A DNA stretch of 64,000 nucleotides, taken from the NCBI GenBank assembly GCA_016858145.1, contig JAEHOE010000109.1, forward strand, positions 372,001 through 436,000. Direction: 5' to 3'. Below are positions 1 to 14,280 of this stretch, piece by piece (the first letter of the stretch is position 1; each line of letters starts with the position of its first letter). The DNA comes from Edaphochlamys debaryana (taxonomy: Eukaryota > Chlorophyta > Chlorophyceae > Chlamydomonadales). Made by a program: the position numbers and the translations under genes. Below the pieces are notes generated by a model. It saw only the letters and a program-made list of their open reading frames with translations, was not told the origin of the DNA and did no database searches.

Positions 1-35
1 GCCGCCGTACCTTGTACCTTGTTGTCCTGCCCCAG

Positions 36-3000
36 GAATGTGAACATGGTGCACCGTCAGGTGCGCATGCGGTATGGGCGGTGGGCACGGCACTGCAGGA
101 CTGTTGCTCCTCTGCACATGCTTAGGGAGGCTATGGCAATAGTTCTTCGGCGGGCAGGGTGCAGCACGACTGAGGCCCCGTCACTGGGGCCCCGTCACAC
201 ACCGCCTCATGCCCTTGTAACCCCAGTGGTGCCCAGCCCTCTGACATGCTCCCGCCCCTTTGCCAACCGCCCTGTCCGCCAGGCCATGGCCATGGACCGA
301 TCGCAGCTGGTCCTGGTGCGGACCGTGCTGGGCACCTTCTGCGAGCGAGCCAACGTCACGGCCAAGGTAGGCCTCCGATCCACCTCAGGGCAGGAGGGCT
401 GTGCAAAACAGGCGCAGGGCGCGTACGTGTGCCTTGTGCTGGGGCCAGGCCGTGCTGAGTGCGGCAGCACTTTCCTGGCTCCCACTCCTGTCCCGCACTT
501 CCTCCCTTCTGCAACCGCGGTTTGGCCCTGTCCGGCGCAAGTGTCGGTGCACGTCAATCCTCTTCGCTTGTGTCGTCTTGCGTCTCGGCCCCGATGTGCT
601 ACGCAGGTGTCGGTGTGTGCCAACTCAATGAACTTCACCATGGGCAAGCTCATGACTAACGTCCAGCTCATGGAAGAGTACCACCGTGAGCCGGGGCGGA
701 CACTTTGTGTAGTCGCACTAGGGAGATGTTGTAAGTGCCAAGAAGAAAAGTGCCCAACCATGTGCCTGGATCCCTTGCCTCACAGAGAACGTGTACCTGG
801 GCCTGTCCTCGTCCACCACCGTACGACCAAAGGCTGCAGTGTACGGCATCTACACGGAGCCCCGCCTGAGCTACCACAGTGAGCCCCGCAGCACGTGGCC
901 CGGTGTGTCAGGGGTATCAGTGCCTTGAGGCTCTGCTGACGACGTTTTGCCCCTGCGTCCTGGTCCCCATCCCTGCAGTCTATCTAGACACGAACCCGCC
1001 GAAGGTCCTCACCGCCCAGGCCGGGGCGTGGCTGCTGGGTAACCGCTTCATTGCTGCGGCGCGCGAGGCTCTCTTCCTCATCCCCAAGATGAAAGACGAG
1101 TACAGGTGAGCGTGTAGCCAGCGCGCATGGGTCCCCTGTTCAGTCGAGCTTCTGCAGCCCTGCCGTCTTTGGCCGCGTGCTTGCTGCTGCGACCCCGAGT
1201 GCCGCCCCCACCTGGCCCCGCCGCACGCAGGTCACACCGCTCCTTCTCCTTCCTGCTCACCAACGGACTGGGGCCGCTGTTTGCCGGCTACTCCCAAGCG
1301 CTCGACCACCTGGTGAGTGCGGCTAGCCCTCTCCCTGCTCCCCTCCCTACACGCACCCCAGCACCCTGCTCCCTGTCTCCCCAACGTCCCGTACCGTACC
1401 ACACAGTATGCACAGCGCTGTGCCCCCCCCCCCAATTCTCTCACCACCTTCCTTTCCTCCTCCCGTCTGGCCCAGGTCCGAGCGGCGTGGGAGACCATGC
1501 TGGTCCTCCGCAAGGGTGAGGCAGCGCGCTCTATACATGCTTACCGCTAGCATCGCTGCACAGGAAGCGGCCCAGTCCCGGACTGCTGAGGTTCTAACCT
1601 TGCTCATATCTCTTGCTCCCTCAGATCTGATCGTCATGATGATCGTGGAGGCCCTGGTCGTGCAGCTGCTGTGCACCGGTGCGTGGAGTGCCCGAGCCTG
1701 CTGCAAGGGAGACCTGCACGGGTGTGGCCTGGCCCCTCGACACAGCCTAAACCCGTGTCCGCTGCGCCCCTCCCGCCCCTCCCCAGGCTACCTGCTGTTC
1801 CTGGTGCACCGCCTCGAGCGGGCGCGCATCCGGGGCTTCCTCGCGATGCTGGGCCTGCCCGGGCCCATCCTGCGCCAGCTGTCGTCCGTGGACGTAAAGG
1901 CGAGTGACACCTATCCAGACCCAGATCCTGTTTTACCCTGCGCCCTGTGCGTAACAGCATACGTCGAGCACTCGAGCCGAACCATGCGAATAGTTCGGCA
2001 TGCGTGTCGCACGCGCCTCCACAGGTCATCGATGACTCAAGCGATGGAAACGAGGAGGAGGACAACGAGGCGGGCAAAGACCCAGACGCCCGGGAGGCGA
2101 CGGCCCGGGACGACCCCGCCGCCGCCGGGGCCACAGTGCTCCTGTTGGAGCCGCCGCCCAAGCACCTGGCGGCGCTCGAGGGCAGCCCCCAAGGGGCCCC
2201 AGGCCCAGGGGACGGCGGCGATGGGGACGAGCTGAACGCCATGGCGGCCAAGCGGCTTGGGCAGGGCGGCTCGTACTCTCAAGACGGCGAGAGCGTGGGC
2301 GCAGAGTCGGGGGACGAGTCCAGCCACGTGAGTCCACCCACCGGCCCCGATTCACTGCGAGGAGGCTGCACATGCCCTGATGGTGGTCCTTGCAGGCGCC
2401 CTGAAGTGCTTGCCGTGTCTACCCTCACCCCCAAAGGCGTCCGGCACCCTTCCTCCTCCTTAACCCTAACCCTGTTCCTGTCCCTGTCACTCCTGCAGCG
2501 CCGCGAGCGGCCCGTGAGGGTGCAAAGCTCCAGGAAGGCCCGCGCGAGCGGGGCCCGAGGCGGCTCGGCGGACTGGACCATGAACGGCCGGAAGCTGGTG
2601 CCGTCGCACGGGGCCACGGCACGGTTCGTGGTGGGTGCTGCCGACGCATTCGCACGGGTATCGTTACAGGGTATCGTTACCGCCGCAGATACCAGTCGCG
2701 GAGGCTGGGAAGAGGCCTGTATGAGCCGTTTGCCCGCTTTCAAGCCTTGGCGCCCTTGGCTGCCCTCAGGTGCCGTTCGTCCTGTGGAACATCACAGTCG
2801 TGGTGGTCTACGTCATCTCCCTGCTCAAGCTGAGCGGCATGCAGGCGCCGCTCGCATCGCTCAACATGGCATGCCGAGTGACCTACCGCTACACACGCAT
2901 TCGCGCGATCGCCGCAGCCTTCGTGACGCAGGACAGCAGGGAGGACCGGGAGCTGTGGCGGCCGCTGCTTGTACGGGAGCTGGACATCTGGGAGGGCGAG

Positions 3001-4546
3001 TACGGTGAGCAGCGCTCGGTCGGTTCGTGCTGATGGGGGGTTGCGCTGCTGAGGCCGAACTTGCCGGACTTGGGGGTGGCTGGCTGTCGAGCGGGAGACC
3101 CCAACAAGACCCCAGGCACAGACCAAGCGTCGGGGGAGGTAATGGGGCCCATACATGCAGCCTTGATGATGCCGGCTGACCCCCGGCTCGACGCTCCAAG
3201 CCACCACCTTCCCTGCTTACTAATCCTTGATCCCTGCGGTCCCTCCCCAGAGGCCCTCATGTACGGCGGCCTGCCCGCATCCATGGCAGACAGCATCGTG
3301 CAGCAGCAGGTGCCGGCCGGCACCTTCCAGTCCACCGACTTCGCCAACAGCTTCTTCAAATCCAAGGAGTGCATGCGGTACGACAAGAACGCATGCTTTC
3401 AGCCCGGATCCATTTACTACGAGGCAAGTTGCCTGCGAAACAGTCGGGCTGGAGTCGGGGCGCGGGACAGCAGTAGGATGAGGGCAACCGACGGCTCCGC
3501 CTTGCAATGCCCATCCGCCGGCTTCGTTTAGTATGCTGAGTGCCCTTGCTCCTTGCCCACTGCCCCACGCTCCTGTGTTGACAGGCGACACACAACGGCC
3601 TCGATGTGAGTTGACGCCTGGGACGCTCGGGCCGGGAAGGTGGTCACGAGAGGGTGCTTCACCGCGTCTGCCGCAGCGTGCCTTGCATACTGGATGCAGC
3701 CCTGCTGCTGTGCCCTTGCGACCCAATACCACCCCCGCCCCTCACACGCACGCGTCCTTGCTGCAGGCCATGGTGCGCCGTACCATAACGGAGCTGCGGC
3801 TGCTGTACCTGGACGCTGACGAGGACGTGGCGTACGACAACCCGAGATGTGGGTCGCAGCACGCTGGGCACGCACTGGACAGATACCCTGACCACGCCTC
3901 TCGGCTCCTCACCCCATGCGTGCGGTGCGCCCTCGCCCGCCGCTCCGCCCTCTCACGCTCTCATCATCCCTGCCCCTGCCCCTCCAGACTCGTACATTGC
4001 GGCCGTGGCGGGTCAGGATCTGTACGAGGGTCTGCAGCAGGCCGCGCAGCTGTTCGTGGACTACTCCATCACGCGCTACGATGACGTCACGCGGCTCCAC
4101 ACGGTGGGGGGCTGTGGGAGTGGAGGGGGCGGAGGGCAGGGATAGGGAGAGAGCCCTCGCGGCGTCGGGAAGGGGAGGTGTCGGGGAGCAATGCAGGGGC
4201 TAATAGGGACCGACGGGTTCGTGCTTAGAGCAACGACGGGGAGCTGCGCTTGACCCACGTGACCCACGCGGTGCCCCTTGCCCCGAGCCCCTCCTCTCCC
4301 ATCGACCCGGTCTTGCCATTCGCCGCCCCGCCATCCCTCCCACAGATACTCCTAGTTATCGCCTGCGTCCTCACCGCGGCCTACTTCCCGTTCTTGCTAT
4401 ACCCGCAACTGGGCAAGGCCAAGCGGGACGCCACGTGGCAGGGCTCGCTGCTGAGCCTGGCGCCGCCGGAGTTTGACGTGAAGGGGCACGTGCGCGGCGT
4501 CTACAGGAGGGCAGCGAGGCGGACAGGGATCCAGCTTAGCAAATGA
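36..4546 (+). CDS. TmcB/TmcC-like giant PAS/TPR membrane protein, copy A (3' part only)
   Basis: This is the C-terminal ~652 residues of a giant multi-pass protein whose 5' part lies before the window. Exons, set by splice sites and alignment to copies B and C: 36-60, 283-366, 607-685, 786-878, 979-1105, 1231-1312, 1476-1515, 1625-1678, 1787-1899, 2025-2327, 2499-2630, 2770-3004, 3251-3423, 3585-3605, 3767-3848, 3988-4103, 4346-4546. Hydrophobic segments include the one starting DLIVMMIVEALVVQLL, the one with VPFVLWNITVVVVYVISLL, and the last one, ILLVIACVLTAAYFPFLL, followed by the family-typical tail with SLLSLAPPEFDVKGHV. The protein diverges clearly from B and C in the acidic linker (2025-2630) but keeps the same exon-length sums. 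Two introns have GC donors (after 1899 and 3423). Intron positions differ from B and C, see findings. Family assignment is from recall of green-algal TmcB-like proteins. The function is probably sensory, which is inference. The first exon is at the window edge and least certain. Confidence 0.85.
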
Positions 4547-4647
4547 TCGAGGAACTTGATAAGCGTTTACACATTCGACAGCGCTAAGGGCGGCTGATAC
4601 TATATACGCTCGACATCACTATGACACTAATTCGGCTGCCCACAAAC

Positions 4648-4653
4648 AATAAA
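4648..4653 (+). terminator. Putative polyadenylation signal (AATAAA), copy A
   Basis: AATAAA lies 102 bp after the stop codon of copy A. Copies B and C have the same hexamer preceded by CA in their 3' flanks, which supports it. Confidence 0.5.
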
Positions 4654-4866
4654 AGTAGCGGGACAAGGTCGACCCTTGACCGGCTAGAGTTTACCGCCGT
4701 GCCCCTTCCACACTATTCATGAGCCTTGACGCCCCGTCACTTGTTTGCCTGAACGTGCATACTTCTTTGGCGGATTAGTACCGTACAATCATGTGTTGTA
4801 CCGCGTCCAATAAGCTTCCTTGCAGCACGTTCTGAGCGCCTGTTGTCGTCCTGTGTTGCTTTCTGT

Positions 4867-5036
4867 TGTGGCCGAAAGGCGCTGGCTCATGCTCTGCAAC
4901 TCTACGAGTCTTTACCGGAGTCCTGCTGCCTGCCCATAACCTAAGCGTTGAGCTGGATGTTACTGATGTGTTTCTTGCGGCCTGAAGGCCCTGGCTTATG
5001 CTGAGCAACTACATGGGTGTTACCTGAGTCCTGCGG
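4867..5036. repeat. Degenerate direct repeat, two ~61-bp units
   Basis: Units at 4867-4928 and 4976-5036 share the ordered blocks GGCC-GAAGGC, CTGGCT-ATGCT, GCAACT and ACC-GAGTCCTGC. The spacing between units is about 109 bp. It lies downstream of the copy A polyadenylation signal; origin unknown. Confidence 0.6.
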
Positions 5037-6369
5037 ATTGTGCGCTGTGTGGACTGTTTGTGAGGGGATTGCGAATCTGCCTGGGGGCATTAACTTTGTA
5101 AAGGCAATGACCATCTCATGTCTATTGCTTCTGTACGGAGTACCCCACGTTTTAGCAATCTCGGATGGAGGCCGCTGGTTTGTGGAAACTGCTCTGGAGT
5201 TTCAGGGGCAGGTGTTGGTGTTGGCGGTTGCTGTGTGGCCGTGGGGTTCCTCACCTTGTGGCGGCGATGGCCACCTGAGGTCTATCGCTCATGGACTGAG
5301 CGTGCCGGCAACCGGTTACTGCTGGTTGGTTACCGGTCATTCCAATAAGCGTTCGTGCTGCGTATGCTGTGTATTGGTTGGGGGATCCCTGTCAGCTCAA
5401 TACCGGGAAGCTGCCGTGCTCTGCAGCGAGTGGGAATGGCCGTCCGCCCCATGCTCCACAGTGTGCACCCCGTCTCAGGGTTCCCTCACTCAGTCCCACA
5501 CTCGCCGGAGTCCCCGCTCCCATCCTTCCCGTGCCCCCACACCCATGAATTGGCGATGGCTATCTGGGCGCATGCACTTGAGGATGGTGGCCACTAGGGA
5601 CGAGAACAAGTGACCACTCTACCAGCCAGGGGATCTTCCTGTGCGTGGGGACCCGTCAGGCGGTCACATGCACAGGCCCTGTGGCTGGCATAATTGCGTT
5701 GTGAGCAGCTCGGCGTGGCTGTTCACCTGGACGGTTTGTGCTGTTGTGCATAGGGATTGCAACAGACTCCAGCACGTCTGCATGCGGTTACTCAGCGTTG
5801 CACGCAGCACGCTGCGGCGGGCCTCACTCGGACTTCTCACAGCGGGTTGACTCCTGACCGTGCGCGCCAATACAATCTCCTTCACCACAACCCTTGTCCG
5901 CCGCCACTTCTTCCGAGCAAAGCGCTCGACCGTGCCCTAGAACGTCCCCTCAGTGCCTTCCTCCACCAGCACAACCAACGAGCGCATCTTCCAACCATCC
6001 CTGCCGCGCCCACCCCTGCTGCTCCCCTGCCTGCATGCCGCCCCCACACCCCCGCTCACACCTGCTTCGACCCACACGACCCCACAGCGCCTGATCCTGC
6101 ACAGCCGTATGAATGACACACAGCTTGTTCCAAACACGCCTTTTTACCGTCCCCTCGGCACTAATCGCTCAGCTAGCAACACGCACGCTCACATCCTACG
6201 ACCATCCTTGCCGCGCCTACGCCCACCGCTCGACACCACTACGCCACCCACCACTGCTGTCAGCCCCCAAGCGCCAGGCCTGTCGCTGCACATGAACAAT
6301 GTGTCACGATTGCAACTGCCACCACCTTAGCCATCGGCGACCCACAGACGCGCCTCATCACCCGTGTCA

Positions 6370-8879
6370 TCACCCGTCCGCCAGCGCTCCCAGACCGGGC
6401 GGGCCCAGGTACTCGGCCAACCTCGGGGAGAAGACCTCGTAGATGAGCGTCAGAGGCTTGCCGCCGCTCCAGAAGATGTACCACCGGCCCCAGAAGGGCC
6501 CGGGGCAGCCTAGCAGCGTCTCGAGGTCGGGCCCCTCGAGGCCCTCCTTGGGCCCCGGCCAGGGCCCCGCCGCGGCTTCGCTGGCGTCGGTGCCGCCAGG
6601 GCCCAGCGCGCTATCGCTGCCGCTCGACGCGCCGTCCCCGCCCGGCGGCGCCTCCGCGGCTGTTCGCCTGCCGCTGCCGCTGCCGCTGCCCCGCACCAGG
6701 TAGTGTACCTCACGGTACAGCTCCACGTGGCCCTTGGGAAGGGGGGCAGGGGGGAGGCGTGTGTGGGCGGTCAGGTGTGTGTGTTGGGGGTGTGCTGGGG
6801 GTAAAGCGCAACGTGCGAAGCAACGGCACGTCCACCCCTCCACCGCGGCGCCTAAACGGCAGCAGCTCTGCCCTTGCCCTTGCCTCATACCTCAAGGCCT
6901 GAGCAGCCCGCATCCCTGCCCGGGGGACCGCCTCGTGCGCCGCCGTACACCCCTCCTCGGGGTCCGCGTCCCTCACCCCGGGCCCTCATGTTGATGCTCT
7001 CAGCATTCGTGTTTTTGCCCTTGCCTCTTGGGCTCAGCACCCCACCTGGCTGAGGCTCATCCAGATGGGCTTGCTCTTGTCCCGCAGGTACGAGTCCACC
7101 GTGTCCGCGTTCCACCAGGAGGAGGCGTACACCAGCGGCACACCCGGGCCCGGGCCAGGCCCGGCTCCGGGCCCAGATGCGGATCCCGATCCAGGTCCGC
7201 TGGAGGCAGGGCCAGGAGTTTCAGGCTCTGGGGCTGCTGCGGACCCAGGCCCCGAGGAGGCAGCAGCAGTGCCGGCGGAGGAGGCGGTCGAGGCTGGCCC
7301 AGAGCATGCGGGGCCCGGCGGGTGTGCGTGGTCGTTGCGCGAGGCGCTGCCAGCTGGCGTGGGGCCCGAGTCATGGGCGGACGGGCCAGCGGCGGCCCCA
7401 CTGTCCGCGCCAGGCGCTTGCACAGGCGGGCGGCACCGGAGCAGCACCTGTCGTCGGGATTGGGTTGCGCACCATGGGCAGTCAGCACGGCCGCAAGGCT
7501 CACGCACGGGAACTTCCCAGCCGCCCCTGTCCGCATGCGCGGCCGTTTCTGTGCTTGAGCATGCGTCAAAGCACGCACGCGAGCCCCGGCTGCGCCCTGC
7601 TTACTTGGCGCTGCACGCGCGGTCCCGCAATGAGCTCCGTGCCCGGCGGCGTGCCGGTCAGGTTCCAGCCAATGTTGCGCATCGACAGACACTCCTGCAA
7701 GGCCGCGGGGGGTGGGGCAGGCGCAGGTTCAACCGGCAGCAACGCATCAAGGGAGCGAGCCCTTCACCCCTGCAGCACCTCAGCAATGCAGCGGGTCACG
7801 CCAGTGCCCGCCACACGGACATGCATTTTGCGCAGCTGACGCCACACCGCCTTCCTGTCCGCCACCACCATCGCCAATGCTGCACGCTCTCTGCCTTCCA
7901 AGCCCTGGAGTCTTGACCCATGCCCGGCATACCGGCGTGCCTCACCACGGATACCGGGGAGCCGCTGAGCAGCTGCAGGTGACGCGTCACGGAGCCATCG
8001 CTCAGCAGCAGCATCTGTGCAGGGGGGCCGGGAGCAGAGGGAGACGGGCGGCAGGAGGGGACGCTCAGTACAAATGGCAAAAGCGCCTAAGCCGGGGTGC
8101 TGACAGCTGCACGAGACACCACGCCTGACTCTAAGGAAGGGTGCGAATCGTGCGATGCTCTTGTGGCTGCTTGGCCAACGACCCAGGAGCCGAAGCCCAG
8201 CCCTCATACCGCGGTCAGGCCAACGTCAGAAGCCTCCCCCGAGACCGGCGCCGGCCCTGCCCCCTCAGCTGCGCCGCTGCCCACCTTCCACATGGGGCTC
8301 AGACCGGTCGGCACCGCCTCCGTGAGAGCATCCTCGGCGGTTGCCTGGGGCAGCGGCGGAGGCGAGACACGTCACGTGCCAACAACGGCAGTGAGCTGTG
8401 TGCTCAGCCTTACAGCCCATCACTAGCCTTCCCCTTCAGTAGTATTCCTTGATGTGGCTTAGCCAAAACAAGGGGCCTACGCTGTGTCCTGGTCGCCCCC
8501 CGCCCCCAACCTGGTAGGTGTAGGGCGGTCCGATGGCTGGCCATGGGTGAGGGCTGGCCCCGTCCCGGGGCGGCAGCGTGGCAGCTGCGGATGCTGCAGA
8601 AGGGCTGCGTTGAGAGGCTACCGGTGGTGGTATTTGAGCTGGTGGATCCGACGTCTGGGTGAGCGGGCGAGCTGCCTCGCCCGCCGCTGACGCCCGCACC
8701 CGGGGGCGTCGGGTCCATCCGGCGTGGCCATCCTGCGTCAAGCCTGTCGGCGAAGGGGCCCCACCGAGAAGTCGCAATCGAGGTGGTAGCTCCAGCGCAC
8801 GAGACTGGGCGATTAGCTGCCTCCTTTGGAGCACGGCGGTCGACCCGCGGATTGATTGGTGCTCCATCATCGGCTCCAC
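6370..8879 (-). CDS. Chorismate lyase, cyanobacterial type (UbiC/DUF98 family), probably plastid-targeted
   Basis: Predicted to cleave chorismate to 4-hydroxybenzoate plus pyruvate, supplying the ring for ubiquinone or plastoquinone-type quinones. Exons in transcript order: 8879-8511, 8344-8285, 8014-7946, 7694-7605, 7447-7046, 6732-6370, all phase 0, giving 450 aa. Conserved blocks in order: GLSPMWK (~137-143), LLLSDGSVTRHL (~145-156), RNIGWNLTGTPPGTELIAGP (~172-191), VLLRCR (197-202), VPLVYASSWWN and PIWMSLSQ (to 330), ELYREVHYL (from ~334), then GPFWGRWYIFWSGGKPLTL and IYEVFSP near the end. The first ~120 residues are Arg/Ser/Ala/Pro-rich and look like a transit peptide, so the start at 8879 is the weakest point. 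Two Ala/Gly/Ser/Pro-rich insertions (about 90 aa within residues 205-295, about 55 aa within 345-405) make it more than twice the bacterial length. It is head-to-head with RPT6. Family is recognised from memory of cyanobacterial homologues; activity is inferred. Confidence 0.78.
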
Positions 8880-9367
8880 GACGTGCCTGGAGACCGCGTC
8901 AAGCTGATGGGCTGTCAGGCATCGTTATGCGCATATCGCGACACAGCAGCACTTCGTTCGTTCAGTGGTAAAGCGGGGGAACCCTTGTCCGGTCGCAAAC
9001 TCGCAAAGTCAGCAGGTGTTGCGAAGGACAGTGTGCACAGTTATAGACTATTATGCGGTTCGTACACCAAGAGTGGTCGGGGCCCTCGGCGTTCAGGGGG
9101 AGGGGCGAGGCATGAGGTGATGGGCCAGAGTAGCCAAGTTTGCGCAGACGCCCCTTCCCGTCGCATAGTACTGACCAGCACGCATAGCCAGACACGGCAC
9201 GGCTTGCGCTGTTAGCTCCATTTCGCTTAGCGTCTTCGGGCGCGCAGATCCCTTTGCTGCCTTGCCTCCGCTTGCCACGGCCGCGCAAATTTACTCTCAT
9301 TTCCTATCAGTTCACACGCTTACCAGATCAACCCGGTTGGGCAGTGGAAGAGGCGCTATCAGCAAGA
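8880..9367. promoter_or_regulatory. Divergent promoter region, chorismate lyase (-) / RPT6 (+)
   Basis: This 488-bp gap separates two divergent start codons. It is less GC-biased than the genes, with an AT-richer patch near 9040-9060 that could hold core promoter elements. No known motif can be named with confidence. Confidence 0.5.
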
Positions 9368-13311
<3,944 letters not shown>

Positions 13312-14280
13312 GGGGCTGCGGGAAAGCGGGGCAGCGGGAGTGTCGGGCCGGGGGCAGGTCGATGGTGGGAGTGCGGTGTGGAGGGGGAGGTGGAAGCGGT
13401 GGAGGCGCAGCGCGGAAGGGGAAGGGAGGTGGACGCTGCGGAAGAGACCGGAAGGAAGGGCGAGGCTGCAGGCGTGGGGGGCCGTGCAGCTCGGGGCCGG
13501 ACAACGGCAGGAGAGGCCAACTTGTTGGGGCCGGGCTCAGGCGTTGTGAGGATTAGGGTGTGGCTGCGGTCAACTGAGGTCCGGTGTGGCCGCTCGTGGC
13601 GACCAAGGCTTCTGTACAGAGGCACAGAGGCATGCGGTGTCGTGGCTAGGCGAGTCGGCTGCGGGAAAAGAAAAGCAAGGTTGTGGACCGACACGTGGGG
13701 GTCTGCAAGCAAGAGGCACGGGGCAGCGGATTGCGCCCCTGTAAGCATCAGTTGAGGCCCGTTCGCACATCCTCTACAGTGCACTCCTTATGAGCGTGTG
13801 CGGAGTGGGTATGGTGAGCGCAATGGTCATGTAGGATGAGCGGTCTTGGCAAGGGCCACCCGAACCTTAGCAGCGTTTGGGACAGCTCGGGCATTCGACT
13901 CGGGGCCGTCGGCCGTGGGGACTCGACTCAGGGCCGGGCGGGCCGCGTGCCGTGTTGGCTGACTGGGCTTCGCGACCGTATGACCGGTGGCCCGTCTTAC
14001 TGGGCCAAGGCCACTAGATCGCGCACCTCCACTGGCAGGTCAACGCAAAGTGGGCCGGCACGCACTGGCGTTGTACCGCAGTACTGACAAAGTTTTCGCC
14101 CGAGAGAGCGGCCCGCGTCTCAAGTGTTTCACAACCATACCCAAGCCTCGACGACCTATCAATATTAAGCATTGCCCGCTCACGGGCAGCCGAGACGGCT
14201 GCCGAACCGAACAAATGCTCCCCACCTTCCACCGCTTACCAAAAGCTGTTCGACACGGGTCTTAGCACTCCGTATAAGAA
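13312..14280. other. RPT6 3' flank and copy B promoter region
   Basis: This 969-bp stretch is without a supportable gene. It starts with G-rich RPT6 3' UTR, contains a chlorophyte-type TGTAA at 13740-13744, and then the upstream region of copy B. A 27-bp motif at 13881-13907 matches 25 of 27 bases with RPT6 intron 4 (10538-10564). Confidence 0.55.
13740..13744 (+). terminator. Putative polyadenylation signal (TGTAA), RPT6
   Basis: TGTAA lies about 430 bp after the RPT6 stop. TGTAA is the usual chlorophycean polyadenylation motif. Short motif, so modest confidence. Confidence 0.4.

Larger units (their letters stand above)
4547..6369. other. Intergenic region between copy A and the chorismate lyase gene
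   Basis: This is about 1.8 kb without a supportable coding region, lying between the convergent 3' ends of copy A (+) and chorismate lyase (-). It holds the copy A 3' UTR with an AATAAA at 4648-4653, a degenerate ~61-bp direct repeat (4867-4928 and 4976-5036), and C-rich, low-complexity sequence from about 5880. Near 5990 and 6195 there are two related stretches built around a CCATCC-TGCCGCGCC core. Open frames here are short and resemble nothing known. Confidence 0.6.

Noticed and set aside
4547..6369. Possible small genes in the A / chorismate lyase spacer
   Set aside because: All frames are short, overlap repeats or C-rich tracts, and lack splice-site or homology support.
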